A DNA stretch of 64,000 nt. Source: Bog-473 sp963706555. Its GTDB lineage: Bacteria; Actinomycetota; Acidimicrobiia; Acidimicrobiales; RAAP-2. Under the pieces are notes generated by a model, which was not told where the DNA came from, made no database searches, and worked only from the letters and a program-made list of their open reading frames with translations. Positions 1-8,687 of the stretch are shown here, one piece after another (the first letter of the stretch is position 1; each line of letters starts with the position of its first letter). The stretch is taken from the NCBI GenBank assembly GCA_963706555.1, contig OY970164.1, positions 1,116,001 through 1,180,000 of the forward strand. The letters run 5' to 3'. Made by a program: the position numbers and the translations under genes.

Positions 1-879
1 GAGGCCCGGTGCCCCTATCTGATCGAGCTCAAAGAGCGCCTCGATCTCCCCGCCGGGCTGCGCGGGAAGGCCAACCCGAAGAGCTCTACCGGCCGGATCG
101 ATGTCTTCACGCGTGTGATCACCGATCACAGTGACCGTTTCGACGAAATTGCGCCCGGCTACCAGGGGCCCCTCTACCTGGAGGTCGTGCCGCTCTCCTT
201 TCCGGTGCGGGTGCGCGAGGACCTCACGTTGAACCAGCTCCGCCTGTCGATCGGCCGCCCCTGGCTGACAGACGATCAGGTCCGGCTGGCCCACGAGGAG
301 GAGCCGATCCTGTTCCGGGACGGGGAGCCGGTGCCGAGTGAGCGCCTGGTGCTCTCCGACGGGCTCTTCCTGGGTCTGGATCTCCATGGGGATGACCAGG
401 GCCGCGTGGGGCACAGCACGAGGGACAGCGCTCCACTGCTGGATCTCACGTCGGAGAACGAGGTGGAACCGTCGGCGTTCTGGGAACCCGTCTACCGCGA
501 GGAGGGCGACCGCCTGGTGCTCTCGCCCCGGCGCTTCTATCTGCTCATGTCCCATGAGGCGGTGAGCATCCCGCCGTATCTCGCCGCTGAAATGACCGCC
601 TACGACCCGACGAGCGGCGAACTGCGCACGCACTACGCCGGGTTCTTCGACCCCGGATTCGGCTTCGATCCGAGCAGACGCTTCCGCGGCTCGCGTGCGG
701 CGCTGGAGGTGCGGGCGCACGACGTGCCGTTCATGGTCGAGAACGGGCAAGCGGTGTGCAAGCTGACGTTCGAACGCATGCTCGAGGAGCCGATGGCCCT
801 GTACGGCTCCGACATCGGGTCGTCCTATCAACAGCAAGAAGAAACATTGAGCAGGTACTTCAAGCGAACCCCGCGGTAA
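1..879 (+). CDS. 2'-deoxycytidine 5'-triphosphate deaminase, long form (5' end outside window)
   Basis: The reading frame is open from base 1, so the N-terminus lies to the left; about 292 residues are visible. Residues just after the edge read GKANPKSSTGR followed by DVFTRVITD, which is characteristic of the long bacterial dCTP deaminases that carry two dUTPase-like halves. The C-terminal half has the RAALEVRAHDVPF and LYGSDIGSSYQ segments expected of the second fold. The family converts dCTP to dUTP in the cytosol to supply dTMP synthesis. The internal GTG at 115 is not the real start, because the conserved SSTGR motif lies upstream of it. It ends 12 bp before an aldo/keto reductase on the same strand, possibly co-transcribed. 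Confidence 0.85.
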   Translation, partial: EARCPYLIELKERLDLPAGLRGKANPKSSTGRIDVFTRVITDHSDRFDEIAPGYQGPLYLEVVPLSFPVRVREDLTLNQLRLSIGRPWLTDDQVRLAHEEEPILFRDGEPVPSERLVLSDGLFLGLDLHGDDQGRVGHSTRDSAPLLDLTSENEVEPSAFWEPVYREEGDRLVLSPRRFYLLMSHEAVSIPPYLAAEMTAYDPTSGELRTHYAGFFDPGFGFDPSRRFRGSRAALEVRAHDVPFMVENGQAVCKLTFERMLEEPMALYGSDIGSSYQQQEETLSRYFKRTPR

Positions 880-891
880 CGGAGGTCAACG

Positions 892-1872
892 GTGCGTTAC
901 GTCAATTTGGGCAAGTCGGGTCTCCGGGTCTCCAGGGTCTGCCTGGGCATGATGGGGTTCGGGAAGAGCGCCGAGAGGCCGTGGGCCATCGGTGAGGAAG
1001 AAGCCGAGCCCATCGTGCGGGCGGCGGTGGAAGGCGGGATCACGTTCTTCGACACGGCCGACGCGTACAACGGGGGCGCCAGCGAGGTCGCCACCGGGAA
1101 GCTCGTGAGCAAATACCTGAGCCGCGACGAGGCCGTCATCGCCACAAAGGTGTTCATGCCGGTGACGCCGGGGGAGAACGGCGGGGGTCTCTCCCGCAAG
1201 CACATCCTTTCGGGGATCGACGCCTCGCTCGGCCGCCTCGGGCTCGACTACGTCGATCTCTATCAGATCCACCGGTGGGATCCCCGCACGCCCATCGAGG
1301 AGACGATGGGGGCTCTGCATGAAGTGGTTGCCGCCGGAAAGGCCCGCTACATCGGCGCGAGCAGCATGTTCTCGTGGCAATTCGCCAAGGCACAGCACAC
1401 GGCCGAGAGGAACGGATGGACCGCCTTCGTCTCGATGCAGAACCACTACAACCTGATCTACCGCGAAGAGGAGCGCGAGATGATCCCTCTCTGTCTCGAC
1501 CAGGGTGTCGGCGTCATCCCGTGGAGCCCGCTGGCCCGCGGCGTGCTCGCGGGCACCCGGACGCGTGCGGGCGAGCGCAGCACCACTCGTTCGAACACCG
1601 ACTCTTTCATGGACTACCTCTACGAGCAGCCGACCGACTTCGATGTCGTGGAGACCGCGCAACAAGTGGCGGCGGCCCGGGGGGTTCCGACGGCACAGGT
1701 GGCCCTGGCCTGGTTGCTGGCCAAGCCCGGCGTCACGGCGCCCATCGTCGGCTCGACGAAGCTGCTGCACCTGCAGGACGCCCTCGCAGCCGAAGAGCTG
1801 GCGCTGACCGAGGATGAAGTTGCGGCACTCGAGAAGCCGTACGTGGCGCACCCCGTGCGAGGTCACTTCTAA
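892..1872 (+). CDS. Aldo/keto reductase
   Basis: A 326-residue NADPH-dependent oxidoreductase of the aldo/keto reductase superfamily (TIM barrel, cytosolic). Visible family signatures are the N-terminal LGKSGLRVSRVCLGMMGFG, the catalytic Asp/Tyr in FFDTADAYNGGASE (about residues 53-58), the catalytic Lys in IATKVFMP and His in QIHRWD, and the C-terminal cofactor segment containing PIVGSTK. GTG start with a GGAGGT ribosome site about 6 nt upstream. Full family length. The substrate cannot be deduced. It resembles the YajO/Gfo-like group of AKRs with a preference for small aldehydes. Confidence 0.9.
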   Translation: MRYVNLGKSGLRVSRVCLGMMGFGKSAERPWAIGEEEAEPIVRAAVEGGITFFDTADAYNGGASEVATGKLVSKYLSRDEAVIATKVFMPVTPGENGGGLSRKHILSGIDASLGRLGLDYVDLYQIHRWDPRTPIEETMGALHEVVAAGKARYIGASSMFSWQFAKAQHTAERNGWTAFVSMQNHYNLIYREEEREMIPLCLDQGVGVIPWSPLARGVLAGTRTRAGERSTTRSNTDSFMDYLYEQPTDFDVVETAQQVAAARGVPTAQVALAWLLAKPGVTAPIVGSTKLLHLQDALAAEELALTEDEVAALEKPYVAHPVRGHF

Positions 1873-1952
1873 ATCGTCAGCCCGTTCTCAGCGCTCCAGG
1901 GCGGTAGGGTCGCGGGCGTCCTTGGGAGTCGCCGAGAGGGGAGCGGGTACCG

Positions 1953-3500
1953 ATGCGGGTCGCGTTGACAGTGGCGGACTTTCTCAACCGGGGGGCGGCT
2001 GTCTACGGCCCCCGGACGGCGGTGATCGACGAACCCGACGGGCCGGGTTCGCTCGGTGCCATCACCTACACGGAGCTCGAAGCACGAGCGCGCGGGTTGG
2101 CTCGGGGTCTGGACCATCTCGGGGTTGCACAAGGGGAGCGGGTCGCCATCGTCAGCCCGAACTCAGCCCGGTTCCTCACGTCGTACTTCGGCGTGAGTGG
2201 ATTCGGCCGCATCCTCGTGCCGATCAACTTCCGTCTTTCGTCGGCTGAAATCGCGTACATCGTCGAGCATTCGGGGGCGTCCGTCCTCCTGTACGACCCG
2301 GACCTCACCGACGTGGTCGCCGACATCGCGGTGGAGCACCGGTTCGCGCTCGACGGCGCCGACGGCGCCGAGCTCTTTGCCCCCGCGGCACAGGGCGCGC
2401 AGGCGCGGGAGTGGGTGGGCGATGAGGATGACACGTGCTCGGTCAACTACACCTCCGGCACGACCGCGCGCCCGAAGGGCGTCCAACTCACACACCGCAA
2501 CTGCTGGATCAACGCCGTGACCTTCGGCTGGCACACCGGGGTGAGCGACCGCGACGTCTTCATGCACACCCTCCCGATGTTCCACTGCAACGGTTGGGGC
2601 ATGCCCTACGCCGTGACGGGCATGGGTGGGCTGCACGTGGTGGTGCGCAAGATCGACGGCGAGGAGATCCTCTCGCGGGTCGAGCGCCACGGGGTCACGC
2701 TCATGTGCGGGGCGCCGGCCGTGGTGGCCGCCATCCTCGACGCCGCAGCGACCCGTCCGCGCGAGGGACGGGCCGTTCCGGGTGCGGGCACCGTGCGCAT
2801 CGTCGTGGCGGGGGCGCCGCCGCCCTCCAAGGCGATAGAGCGGGTCGAGACAGAGCTCGGGTGGGAGTTCCTGCAGATTTACGGGCTCACCGAGACCTCG
2901 CCCCTCCTCACCATCAATCGGGCCCCTTCGGAGTGGGACACGATCAGCGCGGTGGAGCGGTCGCAGCGTCTGAGCCGTGCCGGGGTGCCAGCCCTCGGCG
3001 TACAGATCGCCATCAGCGAGGACAGCGAGGTGCTGGCCCGCTCCAATCATGTCTTCGCCGGCTATTGGGAGCAGCCCCAAGAGTCCGCGACGGCGCTCGA
3101 CGGTGGGTGGTTCCACACCGGCGATGGCGGCTACCTCGACGGCGACTATCTCGTGATCTCGGACCGCAAGAAGGACGTCATCATCACCGGCGGGGAGAAC
3201 GTCTCCTCCATCGAGGTCGAGGATTGCCTCTACCGGCACCCTGCGGTGGCCGAGGTTGCCGTGATCGGCGTCCCGCACGAGAAATGGGGCGAGACGATCA
3301 AGGCCCTCGTGGTCCTGCGTCCCGATCTCGATGTATCCGAAGGAGATCTCATCACGCACTGCCGGGACAACATGGCACATTTCAAGGCCCCGACGAGCGT
3401 GGAGTTCCGGACCGTGCTCGACCGCACCGCGACCGGCAAGCTGCAGAAGTACAAGCTGCGTCAGCCTTACTGGTCCGGGCGGGAGCGGACCGTGAACTGA
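1953..3500 (+). CDS. Acyl-CoA synthetase (AMP-forming, ANL superfamily)
   Basis: A 515-residue fatty-acid or aryl acid-CoA ligase. Motifs in order: phosphate-binding YTSGTTARPKG (about residue 165), the QIYGLTETSP adenylate motif (about 308), hinge DRKKDVIITGGEN (about 403) and the catalytic lysine in ATGKLQKYKLR (about 492). Such enzymes activate a carboxylic acid to acyl-AMP and then acyl-CoA, in the cytosol or at the membrane face. ATG start preceded by GAGAGGGGAGCGGG. The 3' end overlaps the convergent RNase D gene by 34 bp. Substrate length is not predictable from sequence alone; it resembles the medium/long-chain FadD3/FadK-like group. Confidence 0.88.
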   Translation: MRVALTVADFLNRGAAVYGPRTAVIDEPDGPGSLGAITYTELEARARGLARGLDHLGVAQGERVAIVSPNSARFLTSYFGVSGFGRILVPINFRLSSAEIAYIVEHSGASVLLYDPDLTDVVADIAVEHRFALDGADGAELFAPAAQGAQAREWVGDEDDTCSVNYTSGTTARPKGVQLTHRNCWINAVTFGWHTGVSDRDVFMHTLPMFHCNGWGMPYAVTGMGGLHVVVRKIDGEEILSRVERHGVTLMCGAPAVVAAILDAAATRPREGRAVPGAGTVRIVVAGAPPPSKAIERVETELGWEFLQIYGLTETSPLLTINRAPSEWDTISAVERSQRLSRAGVPALGVQIAISEDSEVLARSNHVFAGYWEQPQESATALDGGWFHTGDGGYLDGDYLVISDRKKDVIITGGENVSSIEVEDCLYRHPAVAEVAVIGVPHEKWGETIKALVVLRPDLDVSEGDLITHCRDNMAHFKAPTSVEFRTVLDRTATGKLQKYKLRQPYWSGRERTVN

Positions 3501-4660
3501 GGCCGGAAGGATCTCTCTTCGAGGACCAGCGTGCCGTCGGTCTCGAAGGCCGCCGCGACCGCGCCGGCGATCAGGCTCCGTAGAGGGTCGCCGGCTATGG
3601 AGCTGCGCCAGCCGACATCGAGCCGGCTCTTCTCACCGCTCAGGAGATTCGCGATGTCGGCTCGTGTGGCCAGCAGGCCCTGGTCGAAGCTGAGGTCGTC
3701 GGCGATCTGCCGCACCAGCCCGGTACAGACCGCAACCGCTGCCGGGGGTGCCTGCGCCTCCCTGCCGTCGGGCGGGAGCCGGATGTCGTCGGGCGGGAGC
3801 GAGAGTCCCCTCGCGACGGCGTCGAGGATCTCCGCCGCACCACCCTGCGCGAGATGTCGGCCATCCACCCCCCGCGTCTGCTGGAGCTCTTGACGGTTCT
3901 TCGGTGGGCGCTGGGAGATCGCGAGGAGCGCCAGGTCCGAGAGGACGGTGCGACGCGGCCGATCGAGGGCCGCGGCCCTGCGGTCACGCCACGCGGCCAC
4001 CTCCTGCGCGACGCCGCGAGAACGTCCGGACAACTTGCGGATGTCACCCATCTTCCACCACAGCTCTTCCGGCGCGACATGGCGGCGGCGAATCGACAGC
4101 ATCTGCGCACACTCCTCGAGAGCCCACGTGAGGCGGTCGAGCTCCTTTAGCCGCTCAGAAAGAACAGCCCGCAGTTCCAAAAGGTAGGCCACGTCGCCTG
4201 CGGCATAGCTGATCTGACGGTCCGGGATCGGGCGTTGCATCCAATCCGACAACTGGTCCGCTTTCGGGAGTGAAACGCCCAGCACCTGATCGACCAGTCG
4301 CGACAGGGAGGGAGAGGACATCCCCAGGAACCCGGCGACGATCTGCGTGTCGAACACGGTCGAAGGCACTGCGCCGCATGCAGTCTCGAGCACCTCGATG
4401 TCCTGTTCGGCCGCGTGCGCCACCGCACTACCACGCCCCCCAAACAGGCGACCCAATGGGCGCGGGTCCACCGCCAGGGGATCGACCAGCGCCACCTTGT
4501 CGGCCCATGCCAGTTGGATCAATGCCAACTTCGGGTAGTACGTGCGTTCCGTGTGGAACTCGGTGTCGACGGCGTAGTACTCCTCGTCCGCTATCTCGGT
4601 GCACAGCGAATGGAGGGCGACATCGTCCACCACCAGGAGCGGGGCGGCCGACTCGCTCAC
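3467..4660 (-). CDS. rnd: Ribonuclease D-like 3'-5' exoribonuclease
   Basis: A DEDDy-family exonuclease of 397 residues. The first exonuclease motif is DTEFHTERTYYP, the second centres on HAAEQDIEVLE, and the third is SYAAGDVAYLLEL with the catalytic Tyr and Asp. An HRDC-type helical domain follows (QRPPKNRQELQQTRGV region). The family trims 3' ends of tRNA and other stable RNAs. The frame stays open far upstream to 5065, but that extension is Pro/Arg-rich and not conserved-looking. GTG at 4660 is chosen because AGAAGG lies 9 nt before it and the protein then starts close to the catalytic domain. Convergent 3' overlap with the acyl-CoA synthetase. Confidence 0.85.
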   Translation of the reverse strand: MSESAAPLLVVDDVALHSLCTEIADEEYYAVDTEFHTERTYYPKLALIQLAWADKVALVDPLAVDPRPLGRLFGGRGSAVAHAAEQDIEVLETACGAVPSTVFDTQIVAGFLGMSSPSLSRLVDQVLGVSLPKADQLSDWMQRPIPDRQISYAAGDVAYLLELRAVLSERLKELDRLTWALEECAQMLSIRRRHVAPEELWWKMGDIRKLSGRSRGVAQEVAAWRDRRAAALDRPRRTVLSDLALLAISQRPPKNRQELQQTRGVDGRHLAQGGAAEILDAVARGLSLPPDDIRLPPDGREAQAPPAAVAVCTGLVRQIADDLSFDQGLLATRADIANLLSGEKSRLDVGWRSSIAGDPLRSLIAGAVAAAFETDGTLVLEERSFRPQFTVRSRPDQ

Positions 4661-5058
4661 GATGACGCCTTCTGCCGCGGATTGTTCATCGGCGACCCGC
4701 AGGACCTGAGGACGCCGGGTCGGCAGCCGAGTTGCGTGTGGTTCATATGGTGGTGGCCTCGTGTCGGTCGAAATCCCCCATTCCCGCTGTTCTGACCGAC
4801 GAGGAGATCGCAGCAACGATTCTGCCAGGTTTGAAGGGGAACCATTGGGACTTTGGACCCTACGCGATCCGGCGAGCGTCGGGACTTTCGGCTCTGGTGG
4901 TGGAGGCGCACCTGGTCGACAATTGGAAGAGCGTCCCTCAGCTCTCTCCAGGCTGGGCGACGCGGCGCAGGGGTGCTGCCTCGGGGGCGGGTCACCGTTC
5001 GACGACGTCGAACGGTGACACCCGAGTCCGCGGCATGGCGCTCGTAGTGTTACGGCGT
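4661..5058. other. Intergenic region between rnd and SRPBCC gene
   Basis: About 400 bp between divergent genes. Open frames exist on both strands here, but their translations are low-complexity or Arg/Pro-rich and show no family signature. The one clear structure is a 29-bp palindrome at 4991-5019, listed separately. Confidence 0.5.
4991..5019. promoter_or_regulatory. 29-bp perfect palindrome
   Basis: Two 14-bp arms, GTCACCGTTCGACG and its exact reverse complement, separated by a single base. It lies about 40 bp before the ATG of the SRPBCC gene and about 330 bp from the rnd start. A one-base centre is too tight for a good RNA hairpin, which favours a protein-binding operator over a terminator. 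No T-tract follows. Function is inferred from position only. Confidence 0.5.
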
Positions 5059-5539
5059 ATGCCACGCCGACCCGTCATTGCGTACCGGCGTGCCTTCGAC
5101 TTCGCCCGCTCTCCTCTGGAGGTGTGGACCGGGATCGAACGGGTGGAGCAATTCGAACGCTGGTGGCCCTGGTTGCAGGACTTCCGCATGGAGGGAGAGT
5201 CGCTCACGGCGGGATCCGTCCTCCACGGCGTCGTCGTGCCGCCGCTTCCTTATCGCATGCGTCTGCGGGTTGTGCTGACGCGCTGCGAGGCCCCCGTTGC
5301 CATTGATGCCGTCGTCGCCGGAGACCTCGAGGGTCAGGCGGAATTGCGGATCCAGCCCGAGGGAGGAGGTTCGCGGCATCGAGGTCGCGTGGACGGTGGA
5401 GATGATGCAGCGCCCCATGCGCCTGGCCAGTCGATTCGGGCTTCCCCTGTTGCAATGGGGTCATGACCGGGTGGTGGAGATGACACTGCGGAGCCTGCCC
5501 CCTGAATTCGGGTATCTGGGTGGTGGCTCGACGGATTAG
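5059..5539 (+). pseudogene. SRPBCC/polyketide-cyclase-like protein, frameshifted
   Basis: The N-terminal part (from MPRRPVIAYRRAFDF) has the START/SRPBCC look: SPLEVWTGIERVEQFERWWPWL, then a strand pattern ending in AELRIQPEG. At about 5370-5378 the coding sense jumps to another frame, which continues as GIEVAWTVEMMQRPMRLASR and LLQWGHDRVVEMTLRSL to the stop at 5537. Removing one C in the run ggttcgcggcatcgag restores a single open frame. This is a one-base insertion in the chromosome or a sequencing error. The family binds hydrophobic ligands or acts as a cyclase/dehydratase. If the frameshift is real, the last third of the fold is lost. Confidence 0.7.
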
Positions 5540-5583
5540 ATTTACGCCTCAGTGTCGCGCGGGTCCCCGGTACGCGAGCTCCG

Positions 5584-6453
5584 ATGTTCGGGCGCATTGC
5601 GCCGCTCAGGAGGACGGCTGCGCAGAAGGTCAACCTTGTGACGCGAGGTTTGTACGTTGTGGGAGTTGGGAGAAGCGGCACGTCGGTTGCGACGAGGATT
5701 TGCGCGACGATCGGGCTCCGGCTTCCCCGTGCAACCGATATCATTCCGGCGGACAGCGGCAATCCTAGTGGATACTGGGAGAGCGGCTCGTTGACAGCGT
5801 TCAACGATCGGCTTCTCTCACGACTGGGTGGCAACTGGTGGCAACCTCCGCCTGCGCTTGACGCACGCGCGCTCGCCGACCTCGATGACGAAGTCGACGC
5901 CGCGGCGAGGATCTTCCGGGATTCTTTCGGGGAGGTGGGGGGATGGGTCTGGAAAGACCCCCGCCTCACCGTTGTCCTTCCCTTCTGGGAACGCGTCAAC
6001 GGCCACAGCCCCGTCCTCGTCCCCTTTCGGCAACCGCAAGCAGTCGCACGGAGCATCGCGGCCCGCGACGGGGCGACCTACGCCCAGGGCCTCGAAATCT
6101 GGAGCACGCACACCCGCATCATGATCAAGATGCTCGCCGGAAAACCTGTGCTGATCTCGGCCTACGAGGAACTGCTCGGTGATCCCCAGAAGTGGAGTGA
6201 GCAGCTGCGATCGTTCTGTGACGCCTCGGGCCTGACCGGCCTGTCCGCGCCTGAGCCCTTCGAACTTCTCCGCAACCGGTTGGTCCCACCGCGGAGCGAG
6301 AGTGAAGGCCCGTTGAGCACCGAACACCAGCAGCTGGCCGACATCGTCCGCAATCTCGCCGGAGCCCACGCCCGATTCCCCGCCGTCGACCTTCCGCCGT
6401 CCCCGGTCAGCTCCGAGGAACCCTTCTCCCCGCCGGAGGGACGCGGCCTGTAG
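5584..6453 (+). CDS. Sulfotransferase-like P-loop protein
   Basis: 289 residues. The sulfotransferase 5'-phosphosulfate loop reads GVGRSGTSVATRI at about residues 25-37, followed by GYWES and a KDPRL motif (about residue 123), the usual 3'-phosphate-binding region of bacterial sulfotransferase_3-type proteins. VLVPFRQPQAVARSI is the matching strand-helix segment. These enzymes transfer sulfate from PAPS to a sugar, lipid or small molecule. The acceptor cannot be told from sequence. ATG at 5584 is used; GTG at 5638 would remove an unconserved leader. It converges on a membrane-protein gene 36 bp downstream. Confidence 0.7.
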   Translation: MFGRIAPLRRTAAQKVNLVTRGLYVVGVGRSGTSVATRICATIGLRLPRATDIIPADSGNPSGYWESGSLTAFNDRLLSRLGGNWWQPPPALDARALADLDDEVDAAARIFRDSFGEVGGWVWKDPRLTVVLPFWERVNGHSPVLVPFRQPQAVARSIAARDGATYAQGLEIWSTHTRIMIKMLAGKPVLISAYEELLGDPQKWSEQLRSFCDASGLTGLSAPEPFELLRNRLVPPRSESEGPLSTEHQQLADIVRNLAGAHARFPAVDLPPSPVSSEEPFSPPEGRGL

Positions 6454-6488
6454 TTGCCTGACCCCGGGGGAGGGTCCGGCCGCTCCCG

Positions 6489-7229
6489 CTAGCCGAGTCG
6501 GGCCACGGCGAGCGAGGCTGCAAGCAGGACGACGCCCCACGACATGGCGTGCAGGGCCGTCTCCAGGGGTGCCAACAACGTGCGCGCATCGATGGGGAGC
6601 CGGACGCCGTCGGACAGCGTGATGTGCCCTTCCACCTGCGACGCCCGCCGACGGAGTACGCGGGCCGGTGTGCTCAACCGACGCTGTGCCGCCGAGAGAG
6701 CGAACGCGGCCGCGGCGGCGAGCACCGGGCTCACAGCGAGCCGACCGGTCTGTGCCACGTAGGCCACGAGGACGGGGAACGAGCCCCACGCGAGTGCGAA
6801 GCCGACGTCTGTGTGCACCAGCCCCCCGAGTAACTCCCAGTTGTAGGCGACCACGAGGAGGGGACCGAGCACCATGAATGGGACCAACGGCCACCCGACG
6901 CGGGAGAGCCCGACGACGCCCAGCACGATCGCGCCGGTCAAGCCCACGACGGTGACGCAGATCAGCGTCGTTGACGAGATGCGCGTGCCGAGTGGACGCC
7001 CGTGCAGTTCGTCCAGAGCATGGGCCGCAAGACCGACGGCGAGAAGGAACGCCAGGAGCGTGGCCACGAGTCGGCTGAGGTCGACGTGCGGCGCCAGCGA
7101 GGCACCGATCACCACGTACGAGAGGTGCCACGCCGTGTAGGGAGGGTGGAGGAGCGTCCACCAGTCCCGCCATCCGCCGGGCCCGGCCGCGTAGAAGGCC
7201 GGTCGGCGTTCAGCCTTCGGCGGGTCCAC
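6489..7229 (-). CDS. Multi-pass membrane protein, possibly UbiA-related
   Basis: A 246-residue hydrophobic protein with roughly seven membrane segments. After the first two helices it carries AAHALDELHGRPLGTRIS, a position and character reminiscent of the first Asp-rich loop of UbiA prenyltransferases, but the classic NDxxD is not there, so the assignment is tentative. GTG start. It overlaps the end of the upstream menG-like methyltransferase by 20 bp, so the two are translationally coupled. A UbiA/methyltransferase pair would fit quinone or other isoprenoid-ring biosynthesis; this is inferred from context only. Confidence 0.55.
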   Translation of the reverse strand: MDPPKAERRPAFYAAGPGGWRDWWTLLHPPYTAWHLSYVVIGASLAPHVDLSRLVATLLAFLLAVGLAAHALDELHGRPLGTRISSTTLICVTVVGLTGAIVLGVVGLSRVGWPLVPFMVLGPLLVVAYNWELLGGLVHTDVGFALAWGSFPVLVAYVAQTGRLAVSPVLAAAAAFALSAAQRRLSTPARVLRRRASQVEGHITLSDGVRLPIDARTLLAPLETALHAMSWGVVLLAASLAVARLG

Positions 7230-7953
7230 CGCTCCGCGTTCCCCACATCACGAGGCCTCCGCCGAGGCTCATCACGCGGACGCCGACGTTCTCGAACCCG
7301 GCCTGACGCCAGGCGTCCTCTGTCCACGACAGCGGGTACTTCCGGTAGTGCCCCGAAATGTTGGGCCCGAGGAACGTGCCGACCCTGAACCATTCGCGCC
7401 CGCCGGTCAGCCAGCCCCCCGCAGGAAGAACGAGGCGTGTGTAGAGAATCCACCAGAAGCGCCAAAAGGCGCTCGGGGGAACGAAGAACTCGAGGCTGGC
7501 GACGACCCCGCCCGGTTTGACGACGCGGGCGAGCTCGCAGAGCGTGGCTTGGGGATCATCCACGTAGCGCAACAGATACGTGAAGGTCAGCGCGTCGAAC
7601 GAACGATCGGGGAACGGGAGCTGTTCGGCCCGGCCGGCCACCAACTGCACCCGCTGGGCCATTCCCGCGGCCAGCACGTTCCTCCGTCCCTGGGCGAGCA
7701 TCCCGATCGTCAGATCGACGCCGACAATGTCGCCTCCGCCGCGCGCCGCCAGCTGAAGAGCGACCCCGGCCGTTCCCGATGCCACGTCGAGCACACGACG
7801 GGGTGAGGACGGCACGATGTGGTCGACCATGGCCCTGCGCCAGCGGCCGTTCTGTCCCATGGAGAGGAGTTCGGCCAAGCGGTCGTAGCGCCTGGGGAGG
7901 GAGGTGAACAGTTCCTGCGCGAACCGGTTCGGATCGCCAGTGACGTCGGGCAA
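7210..7953 (-). CDS. UbiE/MenG-like SAM-dependent methyltransferase
   Basis: 247 residues. A class I methyltransferase fold with motif I VLDVASGTAGVALQLA, motif II acidic residue in DIVGVDLTIGML, the RAEQLPFPDRSFDALTFTYLLRYV segment and the post-motif LARVVKPGGVVASLEF, all very close to demethylmenaquinone methyltransferase. The start is TTG with a strong GGAGGT six bases upstream. It is the first gene of a two-gene unit with the membrane protein. Probable role is C-methylation of a quinone precursor, but a paralogue with another substrate is possible because no other men genes are in view. Confidence 0.8.
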   Translation of the reverse strand: MPDVTGDPNRFAQELFTSLPRRYDRLAELLSMGQNGRWRRAMVDHIVPSSPRRVLDVASGTAGVALQLAARGGGDIVGVDLTIGMLAQGRRNVLAAGMAQRVQLVAGRAEQLPFPDRSFDALTFTYLLRYVDDPQATLCELARVVKPGGVVASLEFFVPPSAFWRFWWILYTRLVLPAGGWLTGGREWFRVGTFLGPNISGHYRKYPLSWTEDAWRQAGFENVGVRVMSLGGGLVMWGTRSGGPAEG

Positions 7954-8040
7954 CGCTCTACCTCCGCAAACTGGAAAATCTCACTGTAGGTCCCAACGCC
8001 GGCGATCGTCGTCAACGGCGTCCCGGGGCTTCGACCGGGC

Positions 8041-8661
8041 TCAGATCCCCAGCGCGGCGTCGCGCAGCTCCGCCACGAGAACGGGCTCGCCGTCGATCTC
8101 CACCCGGGCTGCACTTTGCCGTCCCGATCCGAACATCGTGAGCTCGCCCGGATCGCCGCGCAGCACCACACGCGGGCCGGTGCCGCCAACTTTCTCGGCC
8201 CGTCCGGGGGAGGTGATCACAATGGTGGCGGCAACCTTCTTGGCCATGCCGCCCGGTCCGACCCGGGCCCAGAGCGCATCGCCCAATCCCTCGGGCAGCG
8301 GGCGGGGCTGCCACTGCGGCTGGGCTCGACGGACATCTTCGACGTGGATGAAATATTCGATCGTGTTCATCGGCCCGTCGAAAGGCCGCAGGAGCTTCGG
8401 GGGACCGCTGCGCACCTTGTCGATCAGGTCCGCCCATGTGGTGCGGTCCTTGACCGAGCGCCGGACCTTGTCGGTGTAGTCGGCCAACCGCGGCCACACG
8501 AGCCCCGGTCCACTATCGGGTCGTCGCTCACGCACGACGAGATGCGCCGCCAGATCGGCCGTCACCCAGCCTTCACACAGGGTTGGAGCGTCAGGACCCA
8601 ACTCGACGAACAGGTCGCAGAGGGTTCCGCGTTCTTGTTGGGCCAGCGTCGGTGACTGCAT
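8041..8661 (-). CDS. DinB/mycothiol-dependent maleylpyruvate-isomerase-like protein (TIGR03085 type)
   Basis: 206 residues. The N-terminal four-helix bundle begins with LAQQERGTLCDLFVELGPDAPTLCEGW, then DLAAHLVVRERRPD and a later YFIHVEDVRRAQ, giving the spaced His residues of the metal site. A small beta domain follows (RVVLRGDPGELTMFGSGR). This pattern matches the actinobacterial TIGR03085 family, related to mycothiol-dependent enzymes. The specific reaction is unknown. It is a single gene with an ATG start, 27 bp from the next minus-strand gene's end. Confidence 0.8.
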   Translation of the reverse strand: MQSPTLAQQERGTLCDLFVELGPDAPTLCEGWVTADLAAHLVVRERRPDSGPGLVWPRLADYTDKVRRSVKDRTTWADLIDKVRSGPPKLLRPFDGPMNTIEYFIHVEDVRRAQPQWQPRPLPEGLGDALWARVGPGGMAKKVAATIVITSPGRAEKVGGTGPRVVLRGDPGELTMFGSGRQSAARVEIDGEPVLVAELRDAALGI

Positions 8662-8687
8662 CGGCGCATCCTATGACCGGTGGAGAG

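Noticed and set aside
886..1866. Long minus-strand frame opposite the aldo/keto reductase
   Set aside because: Exact antisense of a clear AKR; translation is Arg/Gly/His-rich with no motifs. High GC makes such shadows common.
2163..3500. Long frames opposite and alongside the acyl-CoA synthetase (405 and 382 codons)
   Set aside because: Out of frame with the conserved motifs and of GC-skewed composition; shadows of the ligase gene.
4661..5065. N-terminal extension of RNase D up to 5065
   Set aside because: Pro/Arg/Ser-rich, without conservation. GTG 4660 has a better ribosome site and suits the family length.
5818..7173. 451-codon minus-strand frame across the sulfotransferase-like and membrane-protein genes
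   Set aside because: It overlaps two recognisable genes on both strands and reads as low-complexity Arg/Gly.
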